DNA from: Bimastos eiseni | Taxonomy: Eukaryota; Annelida; Clitellata; Crassiclitellata; Lumbricidae | Length of the DNA stretch: 64,000 bases | NCBI GenBank assembly: GCA_959347315.1 | Contig: OY365808.1 | Coordinates: 2,329,954-2,393,953, forward strand | Direction of reading: 5' to 3' | Part shown: in pieces, positions 12,270 to 22,789 of the stretch | Layout of the letters: the number at the start of each line of letters is the position of its first letter | Position numbering within the stretch: the stretch's first letter is position 1 | Position numbers and translations under genes: made by a program | Notes under the pieces: model-generated | Databases searched by the model: none | What the model was told of the DNA's origin: nothing | What the model saw: only the letters and a program-made list of their open reading frames with translations

Positions 12270-15085
12270 ACTCAAACAATGTGTACGTACGCAAATATAA
12301 CTGTCTAATGATGACGTTTGCATTAGCCTGTTTATAGCTCTATTCCTATGAATATCCTATATTCGCCCGGATGCCATCATATCAGTCACATGAACGCGTA
12401 AAGATGTCCCTATAAAATGGAAAATTGAATGCTTCATTAAACACCTTTAAAACGCTTCGATTCAGTGCTATTATCCCATCAAAGGAAGACTAAACCTGTC
12501 TGTTATTATTATTGATCCATCGTTTAGCGTCGTCCTTTGACAAAAAAGCCGTTGACAACAATACACACAAATTATAAATGCAATGCACATAATACTTATA
12601 GCATCCGAAACAACACCATTTAAAAGGTGTGAAACAGAGCCTTATAATCTCACCGCCATCAACTTTTAGCTATATAACGCAGTTAATCTGACAATGTTAA
12701 TAATACAATATACCGTAATAAAGGTATTTGATTAAAATAAAACCACATAGTTCTATAGTAATTGTCCAATGTAAATGCATGTTTTAAAGTAACATAAAAA
12801 CCAACTTTAGTTATGCATACATGTGTTATACATAAAACTCAAATTCTGATTGTTATTGAAAGTAATTATTTCATAAAGTTTCATTGAATGACATATCATT
12901 GTAATCTCAATAACTATCGTTATTATATGCATTAATAAACAACAACTTTTAAAGAAACAGTAGGCCTTTGTAGGCCAAATGAAAACGCAGATCACAAATT
13001 ATTCTTATATACTGTTCATGCTATTTCTAAATCCAAAGCCAAAAGGTCAGAACAGGGATACTCATTAACCAATAAGTATAATTTGTAATCTATAAAATAT
13101 CGTTTCTTCTATCATGTGTTATATTATAATATAACATGTTGAACTCATGAAAAGAAGTTGTCACAAAGTTGTCAATAACCAATATGCATATCATATAACT
13201 AGAGATGATTAAAAATGAGACACAATTGACCAATTTTAACAATGTATATCACAACAATGCCCATTATATTCAAAATACCAATCAAACATTAACAGAATAG
13301 ACTAAAATACAAGATTATTAAAATTAACGATATTGAAACATTTTAGGGTGGGAGCCCGATTAAAAGCTTGCTACGGTTATAGGATGTAGGACCTATGACT
13401 TGGCGTCCAATAGATGAAAGTAAAATGTGACAGCAATGAAATGAACAATACGATCAAAAGGAACAACGTGATGTCCATAAATAATAATCTAGCATCCACC
13501 ATCTATCTCATCTATAGTGTGTGCCTTCATCCATCATCCCAATTGCTTTCCAATGGAAACTCAAGTCTCACCTTTCAAGAACTTTTACCCAGGCTCGTTA
13601 TTTGATTGCCCACCTTCAAATCCTCGACAAAACGACACCTACCTTAACAATCTCTTGCCCTCTAGAAACCGCACTCTAAACTTCCTGGGACTCCCTCTTA
13701 AGCAACCCATCTCATTCACAGTTAAATGGTCTTAAGATACCATAAAGGAATCAGGTGCAATAATAACGGCGATTAGGACCAATGTTTTTGCCAGAAATTG
13801 TCACAAGGACTTTACAACATAACCCCTAAAACAACTTAGCCACGGTTCAGAAACATTGACCCTATTTCAAACCAACTCTCTAAGATTCAACCGTCTAGAT
13901 CCTACCCGACTCGGTGCGATTGTCTTATTCCCTTCTACTCATAAGCCAACCGTATTTCATCGGATGTAGTTTCTGATTGAACAGGAAAAAAATTTAATAT
14001 CGGACGCTGCCGACTTCATCCGAATTTGTGGGGGCCCGCAGTCTCTAATCGCTGCGTAACAGATGGGCGCTCGATCGAAGGTTTACGGTATTTCATTTTT
14101 CAGACGACGCCGGATTTGCGCCGGGACTTAAGCAGACGACGTGATAATTGGGCAGACGATGCTCTGACGAAATTAGCGATTGGCGGGAAATTGTCTTGGA
14201 GATTGCATGGCTTGTTAGGTAATCGGGGCGAGGAAGGACGCCTGGGGATTTGGGTAATTTCAGGCTGATGAATGTATGGTACGCGGACATACGAGACTTG
14301 GTCTGCAATCATCTCGTCTCATATGGTCTACGCTTGTATGGTATTTATTCATCCATGCATTCTTCCCTTCATTTGTCTTTTTTGTTTTTCATTGCCTTTT
14401 TATTTCTCCCTTTCATCTTTCGTTTCTGCAATCAATTGCCTGCCGTCAATTCATCCATTCATCCACGTATCCTCCCGTTTATCTATTCACTTCTTCTTTC
14501 CTTCCTTCCTTCCTTCCTTCCTTCATTAATGTTAATCCGCCAACCTTTCCTCCATTCACTTATCCATCCATCCATTTTCCTTTCCATCCTTCCATCTTTC
14601 CATCCAGACTTCTCTTCTGCGACCAATCAGGGCATCCGTCAGCTTTCCATTTAAGCATTTATCCAAGCAACCTACCATTTGACCTTTACCTATTTATGCG
14701 ATGTATATGCAAATTCTTCCCTTTATAATTTGATAGAAGCGATGAGAGGTGCTTAGCCTGCGAAGTTATCTTTGGTCCCATAGCCGTTCCTTCGTACGCA
14801 TACTATGCCCACCTGCTGATGATACAGCAGTCCATTGTCTCCTTCGATTAATTCGTCCGTCGGTCCAAACACTGAACTTACATCAATCCGTGTTCTTCGA
14901 TTTTATCTTACGTTAGTCGAGATGCGAATGACGGTTGATACAGCTGTTGGTCAGATGTTGAAGCGCAGACTAAAGGGACAGAAGATAACGCCACGAATGT
15001 AGTTCGAAGCCCTGATGACACCCCAGAAGACCGTGCGCCGAAGATAGCAGACATATCATACTCTATTATAAATATAACTATGATG

Positions 15086-15121
<36 letters not shown>

Positions 15122-15630
15122 CTTCATGTTTAGACATGCATGTTATACATGAATGTACCTTGTGGGTGATATTATATAGACTGAGTCTCCATTATCGTGA
15201 GATTTTATCGTTCCAAAGCTTTGTATTTGTAAGTGTAAGTGTTTGTCTAGGTCTATGCGTGCGTATGCGTATATTTGTCTGACTGTCTGTCTGTCGGTCT
15301 GTCTCTGTCTGCGTGTGTGCGTGTTTACATATACGATTTAAGATATTGGTCAGTGGGGGCCCAATGGACGTAAGATTGTTTGTATAGTGGAAAGCCTTGA
15401 AGCGGTGTCTGCTTGTGGCATGGGGCGTCAGTGGTTTTTCAGCCGAACAGTGAGAAAATGGCCTTTGGTCCCCTGGGTTCGATTCTTGTCGGACGACCGA
15501 TGTCTCATCGCTGTTACGACCAAGATTCTAACATTATCTCATGCCAGGAGAGACGATGCACTGGCTTCCTCTTAGGATGAGGTCATCTTCAGAATCGTCC
15601 TCCTTGGAAGAACATCGATATTGGTGGAGT
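12270..15630. other. Stretch without recognisable genes
   Basis: It contains one CACCTTTAAAACGCTTCGA block (12440), low-complexity TCC/TTCC-rich DNA at 14340-14660, a (TA)n tract and a CTGT run (15280-15310). A splice-like open block at 14104-14218 is discussed among rejected items. A B-box-like GGTTCGATTC at 15477 may mark a tRNA-derived SINE. Confidence 0.45.
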
Positions 15631-15631
15631 T

Positions 15632-15712
15632 TAGCGACACTGTGTGATAACAAAGATTATTATCGTCGCCTTCCTACTTTACCCAGGCTTGGGACTGGCA
15701 TTGCCTGAGTGC
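15632..15712 (-). repeat. SINE-like family A
   Basis: TTTAGCGACACTGTGTGATA to CAGGCTTGGGACTGGCA. Confidence 0.7.
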
Positions 15713-15981
15713 TAGCAGTGGCCTAATAAACATAGATGCTGGGATTGTCACCAGGGTGAAATTAATTAGAGACATATCAGTTCTTGCTTTTGATCAGCTT
15801 AGGTGAAGTTCATGCGTTAATTAAGGTTTACCCGCTCTTCCGTTTAACGACGCTTCCATTTGGACCACATTTGGACCATTAAACATGTGAACTGCTCTTT
15901 CACTGACCGACAGCTTTAGGAACGTTTATCAAGCCATATAAATAGGTTCAAGACCACATTCTGTCATTCACTACTTTGGTT

Positions 15982-16154
15982 CAGGGCCGACCGAGCTATA
16001 ATTGCGCCATGTGCCTAGCATCAATCTGGCGCCCCCACATTCTGAAAATATTGCACTTATGAAATAATAAGTTATTCTTTCCTGAAATTTGCGCCCTTCC
16101 CACATTTGCGCCCTGGGCCACGGCCCCGCTGGCCTCTCCCTCGGTACGACCCTG
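15982..16154. mobile_element. Small hAT-type MITE (173 bp)
   Basis: It begins CAGGGCCGACCGAG and ends CTCGGTACGACCCTG, with one-base indel between the ends. It is flanked by CTTTGGTT (15974-15981) and CTTTAGTT (16155-16162), 7 of 8 identical. Confidence 0.72.
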
Positions 16155-16164
16155 CTTTAGTTCA

Positions 16165-17315
16165 TGCTTCTATGATAATGTTCTCAAATTGGCTAGTGCG
16201 GTGAATTTCTTTCTGCTTCTGTTCGCTCTACAATTCTATTTGGCAGTCTTTCGTCATCTTTCGTTTTCTCAATGCCTACTTCTTCTTGCGGGGTCGTGCG
16301 CAATGACAGCGGTTCTGAAGGGTGTACTCTAACAATAGGCGCTTTACAAATGCTTTTTAAAATGCAACACAAAGCCATGCAATCAAGCATCAGCGTCGAA
16401 TAATTGTCAAAATTAATATTTAAATCGACAGCTCAAATGCGACGAATTTATAACATACTATTTACGGCTCTTATGGGCCAACATGTTTTTGAAATGAGAT
16501 TTCTAGTTTTATTACCGGTCTGATCAATAAAATCTAATGAGTTGAACGCCATGGTTTGAAATACGGTGAGATTACAGCGATATAAAGGTGTCGAAACGAA
16601 GCTGTATCACTGTTATCATAATATCATTATTGGGATTTGGGAATGCTAACTTGCTATTACTATTCCAAAATTCAGCGAAATCTAACAGTTGACGTTGACG
16701 TTTTCAAAGCTATTTACGTTTTCAGTTCGTTTTCGCAAATCCTTTTCATCTGTTATCTCTCTTTTGTCTTGTTATTGATTTCGATGGATGGTTGTTCGTG
16801 TGTCTGCGTCTCCTGACATTTATAGGACCAAAATTACACTTTAACAGGTGTCTTAATTTTTCCCGGCAATCCTCATCCTTGCATAATACAGCATAGCCTG
16901 ACATCTGTACATGCAACTATCACCAATTATAGACCTACGAATGTAATCGATTCGGTATCAGCCACGAGTGTTCTGCAGGTTCCAGAGGAATGCATTCAAT
17001 CATTCAATCATTCGGTGATTAGCCGAAACTTGTCACTCTGAACACTGTTGACAAAGATATTAGACAATAACGGAACAACCTTGTCAGCTATTCGTTATCG
17101 TCCCCCTCTTATGTAGCCACATTTTGGACTGGCACCACCTGAGAAGAAGCCAATGACTGAGTTGAACCAGATGATTCCCGGTTTCCTAAGCTTAGCGATA
17201 TCTTCAATCAATCAAGCAGTCAATCAGTCAGTTAATCAATCAATCAATCTCATGACAAGAAAAGCCGACATTTTAAACAGTTCTCACCGCCAATATTGCA
17301 GAATGCAGTCAAAAA
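16165..17315. other. Stretch without recognisable genes
   Basis: Only short open frames. A decayed family A copy may lie near 17040-17150 (TTATCGTCCCCCTC, TTGGACTGGCACCACC). A TCAATCAATC run precedes the minisatellite. Confidence 0.45.
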
Positions 17316-17319
17316 AGAA

Positions 17320-17514
17320 TGGATAGAAATTAATAGATAGAAATTAATAGGTAGAAATTGATAGATAGAAATTAATAGGTGGCAATTAGTAGCCAGAAGT
17401 TAGTGGACACAATTTAAATAGATAGAAATTAATAGATGGAAATTAATAGAAAGAAATTATAGGATAGAAATCAGCAGATGCAAATTAATTGATAGAAATC
17501 AACTGATAGAAATC
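17320..17514. repeat. Minisatellite based on (G)ATAGAAATTAAT
   Basis: About 17 imperfect units of 10-12 bp with core TAGAAATTAAT run up to the left end of the Polinton-like element. The array resumes on the far side, so the element seems to have inserted into it. Confidence 0.75.
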
Positions 17515-17630
17515 AGTAGTAGGAAAGTGAATAAACTAGGACAATTGGCCAATATTATGGTCAATTCACCACCAAGTAGGTTATAAAACGTATTACTAAC
17601 CTATAATTAGGTTACAAAATCATCAAAAAT
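17515..17630 (+). repeat. Left terminal inverted repeat of the Polinton-like element
   Basis: It starts AGTAGTAGGAAAGTGAA and contains GGTCAATTC and ATAATTAGGTTACAAAATCA. It pairs with the reverse complement of 19712-19828 with a modest number of mismatches (by eye about 90% identity). Confidence 0.8.
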
Positions 17631-17780
17631 CACAACAACCCACATCATGGTTCTAATACCAACCAAATAGGCCACCATAAAATTGAAAAATGAGCCACAA
17701 TTCATGCACAAACTATGGTCAAAACGTCCGCCAATAGGTCAAAAGTCGCGGGAATTTCCAATAGTTTCGATGATGAGTCA

Positions 17781-18100
17781 TCACGTGGCCACCAAGTCTT
17801 CATTATCAATCCATGAATTAAATGACTCAGGATGACCCAACCATTTCACCAGCGACTTGTTTTCCCGTTTCCTGATAACTTTTTCTATTCTAAATGTTTC
17901 TTGAGTAGTCTTCTGTAGCTCCTGTTCGTAAAATGAGCCCTGTATTTCCTCACCATTATAATCAGAGAGGCGCCGGATGAGACGGAATATTACATGAGAG
18001 CATTCGAGGCGCCATTGCTCGACAAGTTGCAAACGAATAAAGAGAACAAGACATTTACTTTTACAAAAACGAGGATAGAAACGGAACCGGGTTACAGCAC
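17781..18100 (-). pseudogene. Polinton integrase C-terminus with chromodomain
   Basis: The frame reads LSDYNGEEIQGSFYEQELQK, then FRIEKVIRKR, SLVKWLGHP and FNSWIDNEDLV, stopping at 17781. The last part is a chromodomain of the kind found at the end of Polinton and chromovirus integrases (aromatic/Trp cage residues visible). The catalytic DDE core is missing. The frame is continuous with the end of the pX-like fragment, so the deletion has fused the two. Confidence 0.7.
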
Positions 18101-18109
18101 GTAGTAACA

Positions 18110-18678
18110 ATCCGAGAAGTGGAATGTTTTTAAACGGTGAATCTAGTCCAAGGATAAGTCCTTCGCCGTTTACGAATCCAGAGCCTGTTTTCAGATACAG
18201 ACCTTCTCCCACACCATCAAGTCCAGAACCTTGCCATGACTTCAGGTAAAGACCATGCCGTTGTTGCACTATCTTGTAGTTTTTACCTCGACTATTGAGA
18301 TATATAGCACCACCCGATCTGGTGACTGTCTATGACTTTTGATCCAGCCGCTGCACCTATTCCTGTTAATGCACCCGCTGCTAAGCTTGGTAATACGCTC
18401 GATAGCAGAAGTGGTGAAATGGCGCCGATAAAGCCGCCTTCGACTTTGGCATTATGTATCAATTGCATTTTACTCATTTTTATAGTCGCACCCGTTCCAT
18501 CCTGATACGCCTTAGTCAACTTATTAACCTGCCCCTGGGTAAGAGCTAACACGTGGTTTCCATTTAAATCGTTGTGCTTTAATCCAATGCTAACGCCGGT
18601 TCCCGCCTGTAGAGATCTTTTGATTTTGTCTTTTTGTCCTTCCGAAATATTAACTTTGACATTCGTGTATCGACTCAT
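18110..18678 (-). pseudogene. Adenovirus pX-like basic core protein, frameshifted
   Basis: It begins MSRYTNVKVNISEGQKDKI at 18678. Two similar blocks containing GTGVSIGLK and GTGATIKMSK follow, then a hydrophobic Ala/Gly/Leu-rich segment (GGFIGAISPLLLSSVLPSLA). A one-base shift near 18310 breaks the frame. The other frame continues with Gly/Tyr-rich GLYLKSWQGSG and GEGLILG and ends SPFKNIPLLGLLL. This layout is typical of the short pX-like core proteins of Polintons and adintoviruses. Confidence 0.6.
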
Positions 18679-18680
18679 TT

Positions 18681-18987
18681 TATATACGACAATAAAAAAT
18701 TTTAAGCCTCTCTTATATGAAACCGTATCGATAATTCCTCACCTCGTAGATTAATTAGTTGGCCATTTTGATCGGTGAGAGACGTTTCCATTATAGAAAT
18801 CGTAGATAGAGGGATTGGAAGATATATCAAATTCCTAGGCGTTTCGATAATCTTGTACCCAGGCCGTACATTTTGAAAAAGGAATAAATAATGTTATCAG
18901 TCGTTCCGTTGTTATAGGATGCCCCGATAATATCGCTCGTTACCCTCAGATTACAGACACTCATTATGTCTACTATATTCTCCGATT
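18681..18987 (-). pseudogene. Capsid-type (minor capsid/penton-like) protein C-terminus, frameshifted
   Basis: The first frame gives SDIIGASYNNGTTDNIIYSF. A shift near 18875 then leads to PGYKIIETPRNLIYLP and LTDQNGQLINLRGEEL, ending at the stop around 18681. This C-terminal pattern is shared by many invertebrate Polinton/adintovirus-like proteins that I associate with minor capsid (penton-type) proteins; the association is from memory and moderately sure. It ends a few bases before the core-type gene. Confidence 0.5.
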
Positions 18988-19385
18988 CCTGTGTCTATAG
19001 GTTTAATGAAAAATTCGAAATCGGTGCACACGACAAAGGGAACTCTCATCTTTCGATAATAATTTTTAAAACTCAACATAGTTCTTGGTTCTGGAAGTTC
19101 TATCTTTTGAGCAGCGTGTTGGGAACAGTACTCGGTATGTTTATTTAATGACTCTATATTTCTACAACTTATCAAACATCTTTTACAATAATGCATCGAA
19201 TTGCATGAGTTTTCTGTGTGAACCGCCATCAATCTGTTAAAGTTCTTTATCCAACAATAATGCGTCTTTTCTCCATCAGAAATGAGTAATAGATCTACAC
19301 CGATATCGCTCTCGTGCTTCGATAAATATAGTGGGAATAGGTAAACGTCTTTCTCGTGACCGAAAACATTAATACTAATATTATT
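18951..19385 (-). pseudogene. Protein-primed DNA polymerase B fragment (Polinton type)
   Basis: The open frame enters without a start codon near 19385 and reads through DVYLFPLYLSKHESDIG, then HYCWIKNF, a Cys/His cluster (HYCKRC, then HTEYCSQH) and a polymerase segment containing RVPFVVCTDFEFFIKPI. This order (zinc-binding block followed by the DFE/DFES exonuclease motif) is that of Polinton and related polymerase B proteins. It stops at 18951, far short of the polymerase motifs, where it joins an unrelated capsid-type fragment. Confidence 0.75.
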
Positions 19386-19390
19386 ATTTC

Positions 19391-19731
19391 TCTAAAGCAT
19401 TCATCCACCAGTTTTAGCCAGCCAGGCTGCGAGCTTTGGACAAGTCGAAGCCTTAGTCAACCAAGCGATAACGAATAATTCTGCCAGCGATTACCTGAGA
19501 TCATTCGTGACAGCGGCTCCAACCATGACTTCTGATACAACGATAATAAACGGTTTAACTTACGAAGCTAGTGCTAGCAGTTTTCGCAGTGTGCACGGTC
19601 ATGAGTTCGGTCCATGGAGGACTTTTGAAAACGCTTCTCACTACCCCGACATTTGGATCCCCGAAACAACAGCATATGTTTGGATACAGATGAAGTACCC
19701 CATTCCTCTATCAATTTTGGTGATTTTGTAA
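19391..19731 (+). pseudogene. Possible tail-fibre/discoidin-like fragment of the Polinton-like element
   Basis: The frame lacks a start and reads AASFGQVEALVNQAI, then YEASASSF, FGPWRTFENA, PDIWIP and AYVWIQMKYPIP. A Trp-x-x-Phe-containing strand followed by WIQ..YP recalls discoidin-like domains at the ends of fibre proteins in these elements. It is on the opposite strand to the polymerase fragment, as some Polinton genes are. Identification is weak. Confidence 0.35.
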
Positions 19732-19828
19732 CCTAATTATATGTTAATAATACATTTTATAACCTATTAGGTGGCGAATTGACCATAACATTGGTCAATT
19801 GTTCTAGTTTTTTCACTTTCCTACTACT
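19712..19828 (-). repeat. Right terminal inverted repeat of the Polinton-like element
   Basis: It ends TTCACTTTCCTACTACT, the reverse complement of the left end, and is followed directly by the duplicated GAAATC. Confidence 0.8.
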
Positions 19829-19834
19829 GAAATC

Positions 19835-19935
19835 AACTGATAGAAATTGATAGAAAATAATGGATAGAAATTAATAGGTTGAAATTAATAGATAAAAATT
19901 GATGTATAAAAATTAATAATAGAAGTTAGTATCAA
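19835..19935. repeat. Continuation of the TAGAAATTAAT minisatellite
   Basis: Units such as GATAGAAATTGA and GGATAGAAATTAATAGG continue in the same orientation as at 17320-17514, right after the 6-bp target duplication. Confidence 0.7.
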
Positions 19936-20344
19936 CAGCACTATTTCGCTTGCTCAACTATTTTGCCTCTATGGTTCATGCTTATGCTTGCTCACGCATA
20001 GATCACTGTAACTCGCTTCTTATTGGTTTCGTTGTCACCTATTCAGCACACATGTAGTGCCAAATGCACCTGACCGTCTGATTGCCCACCTACCTCGCTT
20101 CCCGCATTTAAGTATCTCGACCCTCAGGACTTTCCCGCGGAGCTTTTCGCACTGGGAGCCCCTCTGATTAGGTTGTACCCGGACAGAAGCGCAACGGAAA
20201 TTTGAACATACAATACAATACAAATAGATTGTCTGAAATGGCTCTACTTGTGTTTTCAATTGTGGCAGTTTGAGTCTCGTCCCACGGTGTGTGATAGCAT
20301 GGACTTTTATGATACTTGACTGTAATTTAACTTGAATTGGAATT

Positions 20345-20430
20345 GGATCCGGGAGTTTAACGACCGCTTTTGACAACAAAAGGCCGTTGCAGTCGACAGA
20401 AATTTGCTTGGCATATTACAGCACTTACAT
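20345..20430 (-). repeat. SINE-like family B
   Basis: GAGTTTAACGACCGCTTTTG to CGACAGAAATTTGCTTGGC and CATATTACAGCACTTA. Confidence 0.7.
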
Positions 20431-20589
20431 TATTTGTTATTTACTATTCAACAGTTAGCTCAGCTCAAATAAATGTAAGCCTATATATGAGGTATTCGCT
20501 CAAACCTTTTTAAGGGTGTGTTAAATGACTTAATTGCACCTCTAGAAAGGCCGTTGACGTCTCAGTGTTCGAATCGGATTCAATAATAA

Positions 20590-22545
20590 TGACTTCCATT
20601 TATCGCCAACCAGTGCGTGATGTATTCCGAAACATCAAAGCAATAGACCCTTTAACACTCAGTGACATGTAATTGACTCAGACCTATTCACAGCTTCTGC
20701 AAGCAGTGCAAACGATTTTGCAGAACAAATGAAAACAATAGTGTCACTGATATTGGACAAACTCGCTCCGATTCAGACTTGCTACAGGCGACCATCTAAA
20801 CCTATTACTAGATGGCTCTCATCTGAAGCATCCCGTGCGAAGAAGGAACGTCGTCGACTTGAAAGAAAGTGGAAACATTCTGGACTTGATGAGGATAGAC
20901 AGTGTTATCGTCGACACTGCCGTGTAACAAATAAACCCATAAACGATTCACGAAGCTCGTAGTTCTGCAGTCAACTTGAAAGTGCTGATAATCATCGCAT
21001 CGCTTAGCGTCTTCTACACTTAAAGGATAGAAACAACTGCCAACGCTCAGACACAGAAAATCAGACTCTGTGCACATTTTGCTGCATTTTTTTAAACAAA
21101 CTTATTGATCTTAGATGTAAAATTGCTAGATGTGCTGCTAATTTTGTGTGGAGTGACCTGCTGCTCGACTCCGAATTCTCCGGCCCTGCCTTCGATGACA
21201 TACCGCCTGTCACATTCTTTGATGTCTTTAATCTTCTCAATAGCATGGTTCCTAAATCATCAGCATTGGACTTCATACCTACATCACTCATCGTCTCTTG
21301 TTCTGATGTATTCTCTCACCTCATTGCACACTTGGCCAACCTATCTTTTGCTGAAGGGTGCTTTCCTTCATGCTTCAAATATGCTTTAGTCACGCCTTTA
21401 CGTAAAAAGCCTGACCTTGACGCTAGCAGTTTTTCTTACTTCAGACATACCTCCAACTCCAATAACCTATTTTCTTATGCGTATCAAGAGGCACATTACT
21501 TCCTCTCCCAACTTCAGTCCCTACCAGAGAGCATATCGCGAAAACTACTCCACGGAAACTGCTCTTGTCTCTACACTGGATTACATCTTCTCATCTATTG
21601 ACAATGGTAAAGCCTGCCTCTCTGTTTGTCTTGACCTTAGTGCAGCCTTTGACACTGTAGACCACCAGTTACACCTGGCAAGACTTGCAAAAAGCTTTCG
21701 TGTCTCTGGGACTGCCTTACACTGGTTAACTTCATACCTGGTTGACCGCAACCAGCAGGTGGGCATTGGAGTTGCGCTGTCGGAGCCCACACTTTACACT
21801 GCTGGAGTGCCACAAGGATCTGTCCTCGGCCCTTTAATATTTACAGTCTTTACTTCCCCAATTAGTCGTATAGCTAAACACTTTGGAATTCAATTACAAC
21901 AGTATGCAGATGATACTCAGCTCCATATTGTTCTGTCACACAGTGATCAGTCTGGTAAACCAAAACTGGAAGAATGCCTCTCATCCATAAATGCATGGTT
22001 CTGTTCCAATGGTTTGACCATAAACCCAGACAAGTCTGAAGCAATTGTATTTGGCTCATGTCAACGCGTGCGTTCTTTCCCTATGCTCTCTAGCATTGAA
22101 CTGGCGGGCACTGCTGTGCCACTTTCAGACTGTTAAAAAACTTGGGGTTACCCTTGACAGCAATCTCACATTTCGACCTCACATAACAAGCCTTTGTAAA
22201 TCTTGTTTTTACCACATCAGGGCAATACGTCACATAAGGTCGGCTCTAACTCAAAATATGTATGAAACTCTAGCCTGCTTGCTTGTCTCCTCTCGCCTCG
22301 ATTATGCTAATTCACTTTTTGTCGGTCTCTCAGACCTTGAACTCAAAAGGCTTCAACGTATCCAAAATACATTAGCTCGAGTAGGGCTTCGTGTCCCACT
22401 AGGAACATGCTCCTCTGCCCTACTCCACCAGCTGCATTGGCTCCCTGTTGAATTTAGACTCAAATTTAAGTTAGCTTGTTTGACCTACAAAGTCATCATC
22501 ACCAGTACACCTACCTATCTATATTCATGCTCTACATAGCGCCAA
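20590..22545 (+). mobile_element. CR1/L2-like LINE, coding part, frame broken
   Basis: It contains the linker (LDKLAPIQT, WLSSEASRAKKERRR, from 20729), then reverse transcriptase with STETALVSTLDYI, LDLSAAFDTVDHQ, AGVPQGSVLGPL, QQYADDTQLHI and NPDKSEAIVFG. The thumb and C-terminal region follow (LGVTLDSNLTFRPHI, RLQRIQNTLARVGL). Only the tail of the endonuclease could be present upstream. Frames shift at about 21420-21600 and 22130. The block order and motifs fit the CR1/L2/Rex group of LINEs. A second copy lies at 63420-64000. Confidence 0.85.
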
Positions 22546-22629
22546 TTAATGATAAAACTTACCCATGGATCTTTTGCAATTTTCACAAAATAAGTTGAGT
22601 CATAATCCAGATACGGATTCATTGGAATG

Positions 22630-22780
22630 CACAGCCGGATGTGATATATATGCATGTATATATTAAATATAAATATATATATATGATATATACATATATA
22701 TTAAATATATATATATATCATATATATATATTAAATATATATATATCATATATATATATTAAATATATATATGCGTGTGT
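22630..22780. repeat. AT-rich minisatellite (ATATATTAAATATATATATC)
   Basis: About four units of roughly 30 bp beyond the end of the CR1-like LINE, followed by a GTGTGT-rich stretch. Confidence 0.85.
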
Positions 22781-22789
22781 GTAGATGCG

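Larger units (their letters stand above)
17515..19828. mobile_element. Internally deleted Polinton/Maverick-like element
   Basis: The 2,314-bp element has imperfect inverted ends of about 110 bp (17515-17630 and 19712-19828) that begin AGTAGTAGGAAAGTGAA. Both sides carry the 6-bp repeat GAAATC (17509-17514 and 19829-19834), the target-duplication length typical of Polintons. Inside, on the minus strand, are remains of a protein-primed DNA polymerase B, a capsid-type protein, a small basic core-type (pX-like) protein and the chromodomain end of an integrase. A short fibre-like fragment lies on the plus strand. Frames are broken, so it cannot move by itself. Full-length relatives are 10-20 kb, so most of the element has been lost. 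Confidence 0.8.

Noticed and set aside
14104..14218. Splice-like open block (acceptor catttttcag, donor TTAG|gtaatc; reads TPDLRRDLSRRRDNW) as an upstream LNX exon
   Set aside because: It ends in phase 1, while the next recognised exon (26788) needs phase 2, and the peptide matches no part of LNX that I know. It could belong to another gene but nothing else supports this.
15350..15575. tRNA gene or SINE with B box GGTTCGATTC
   Set aside because: No convincing A box or cloverleaf; kept only as a remark in the description of that stretch.
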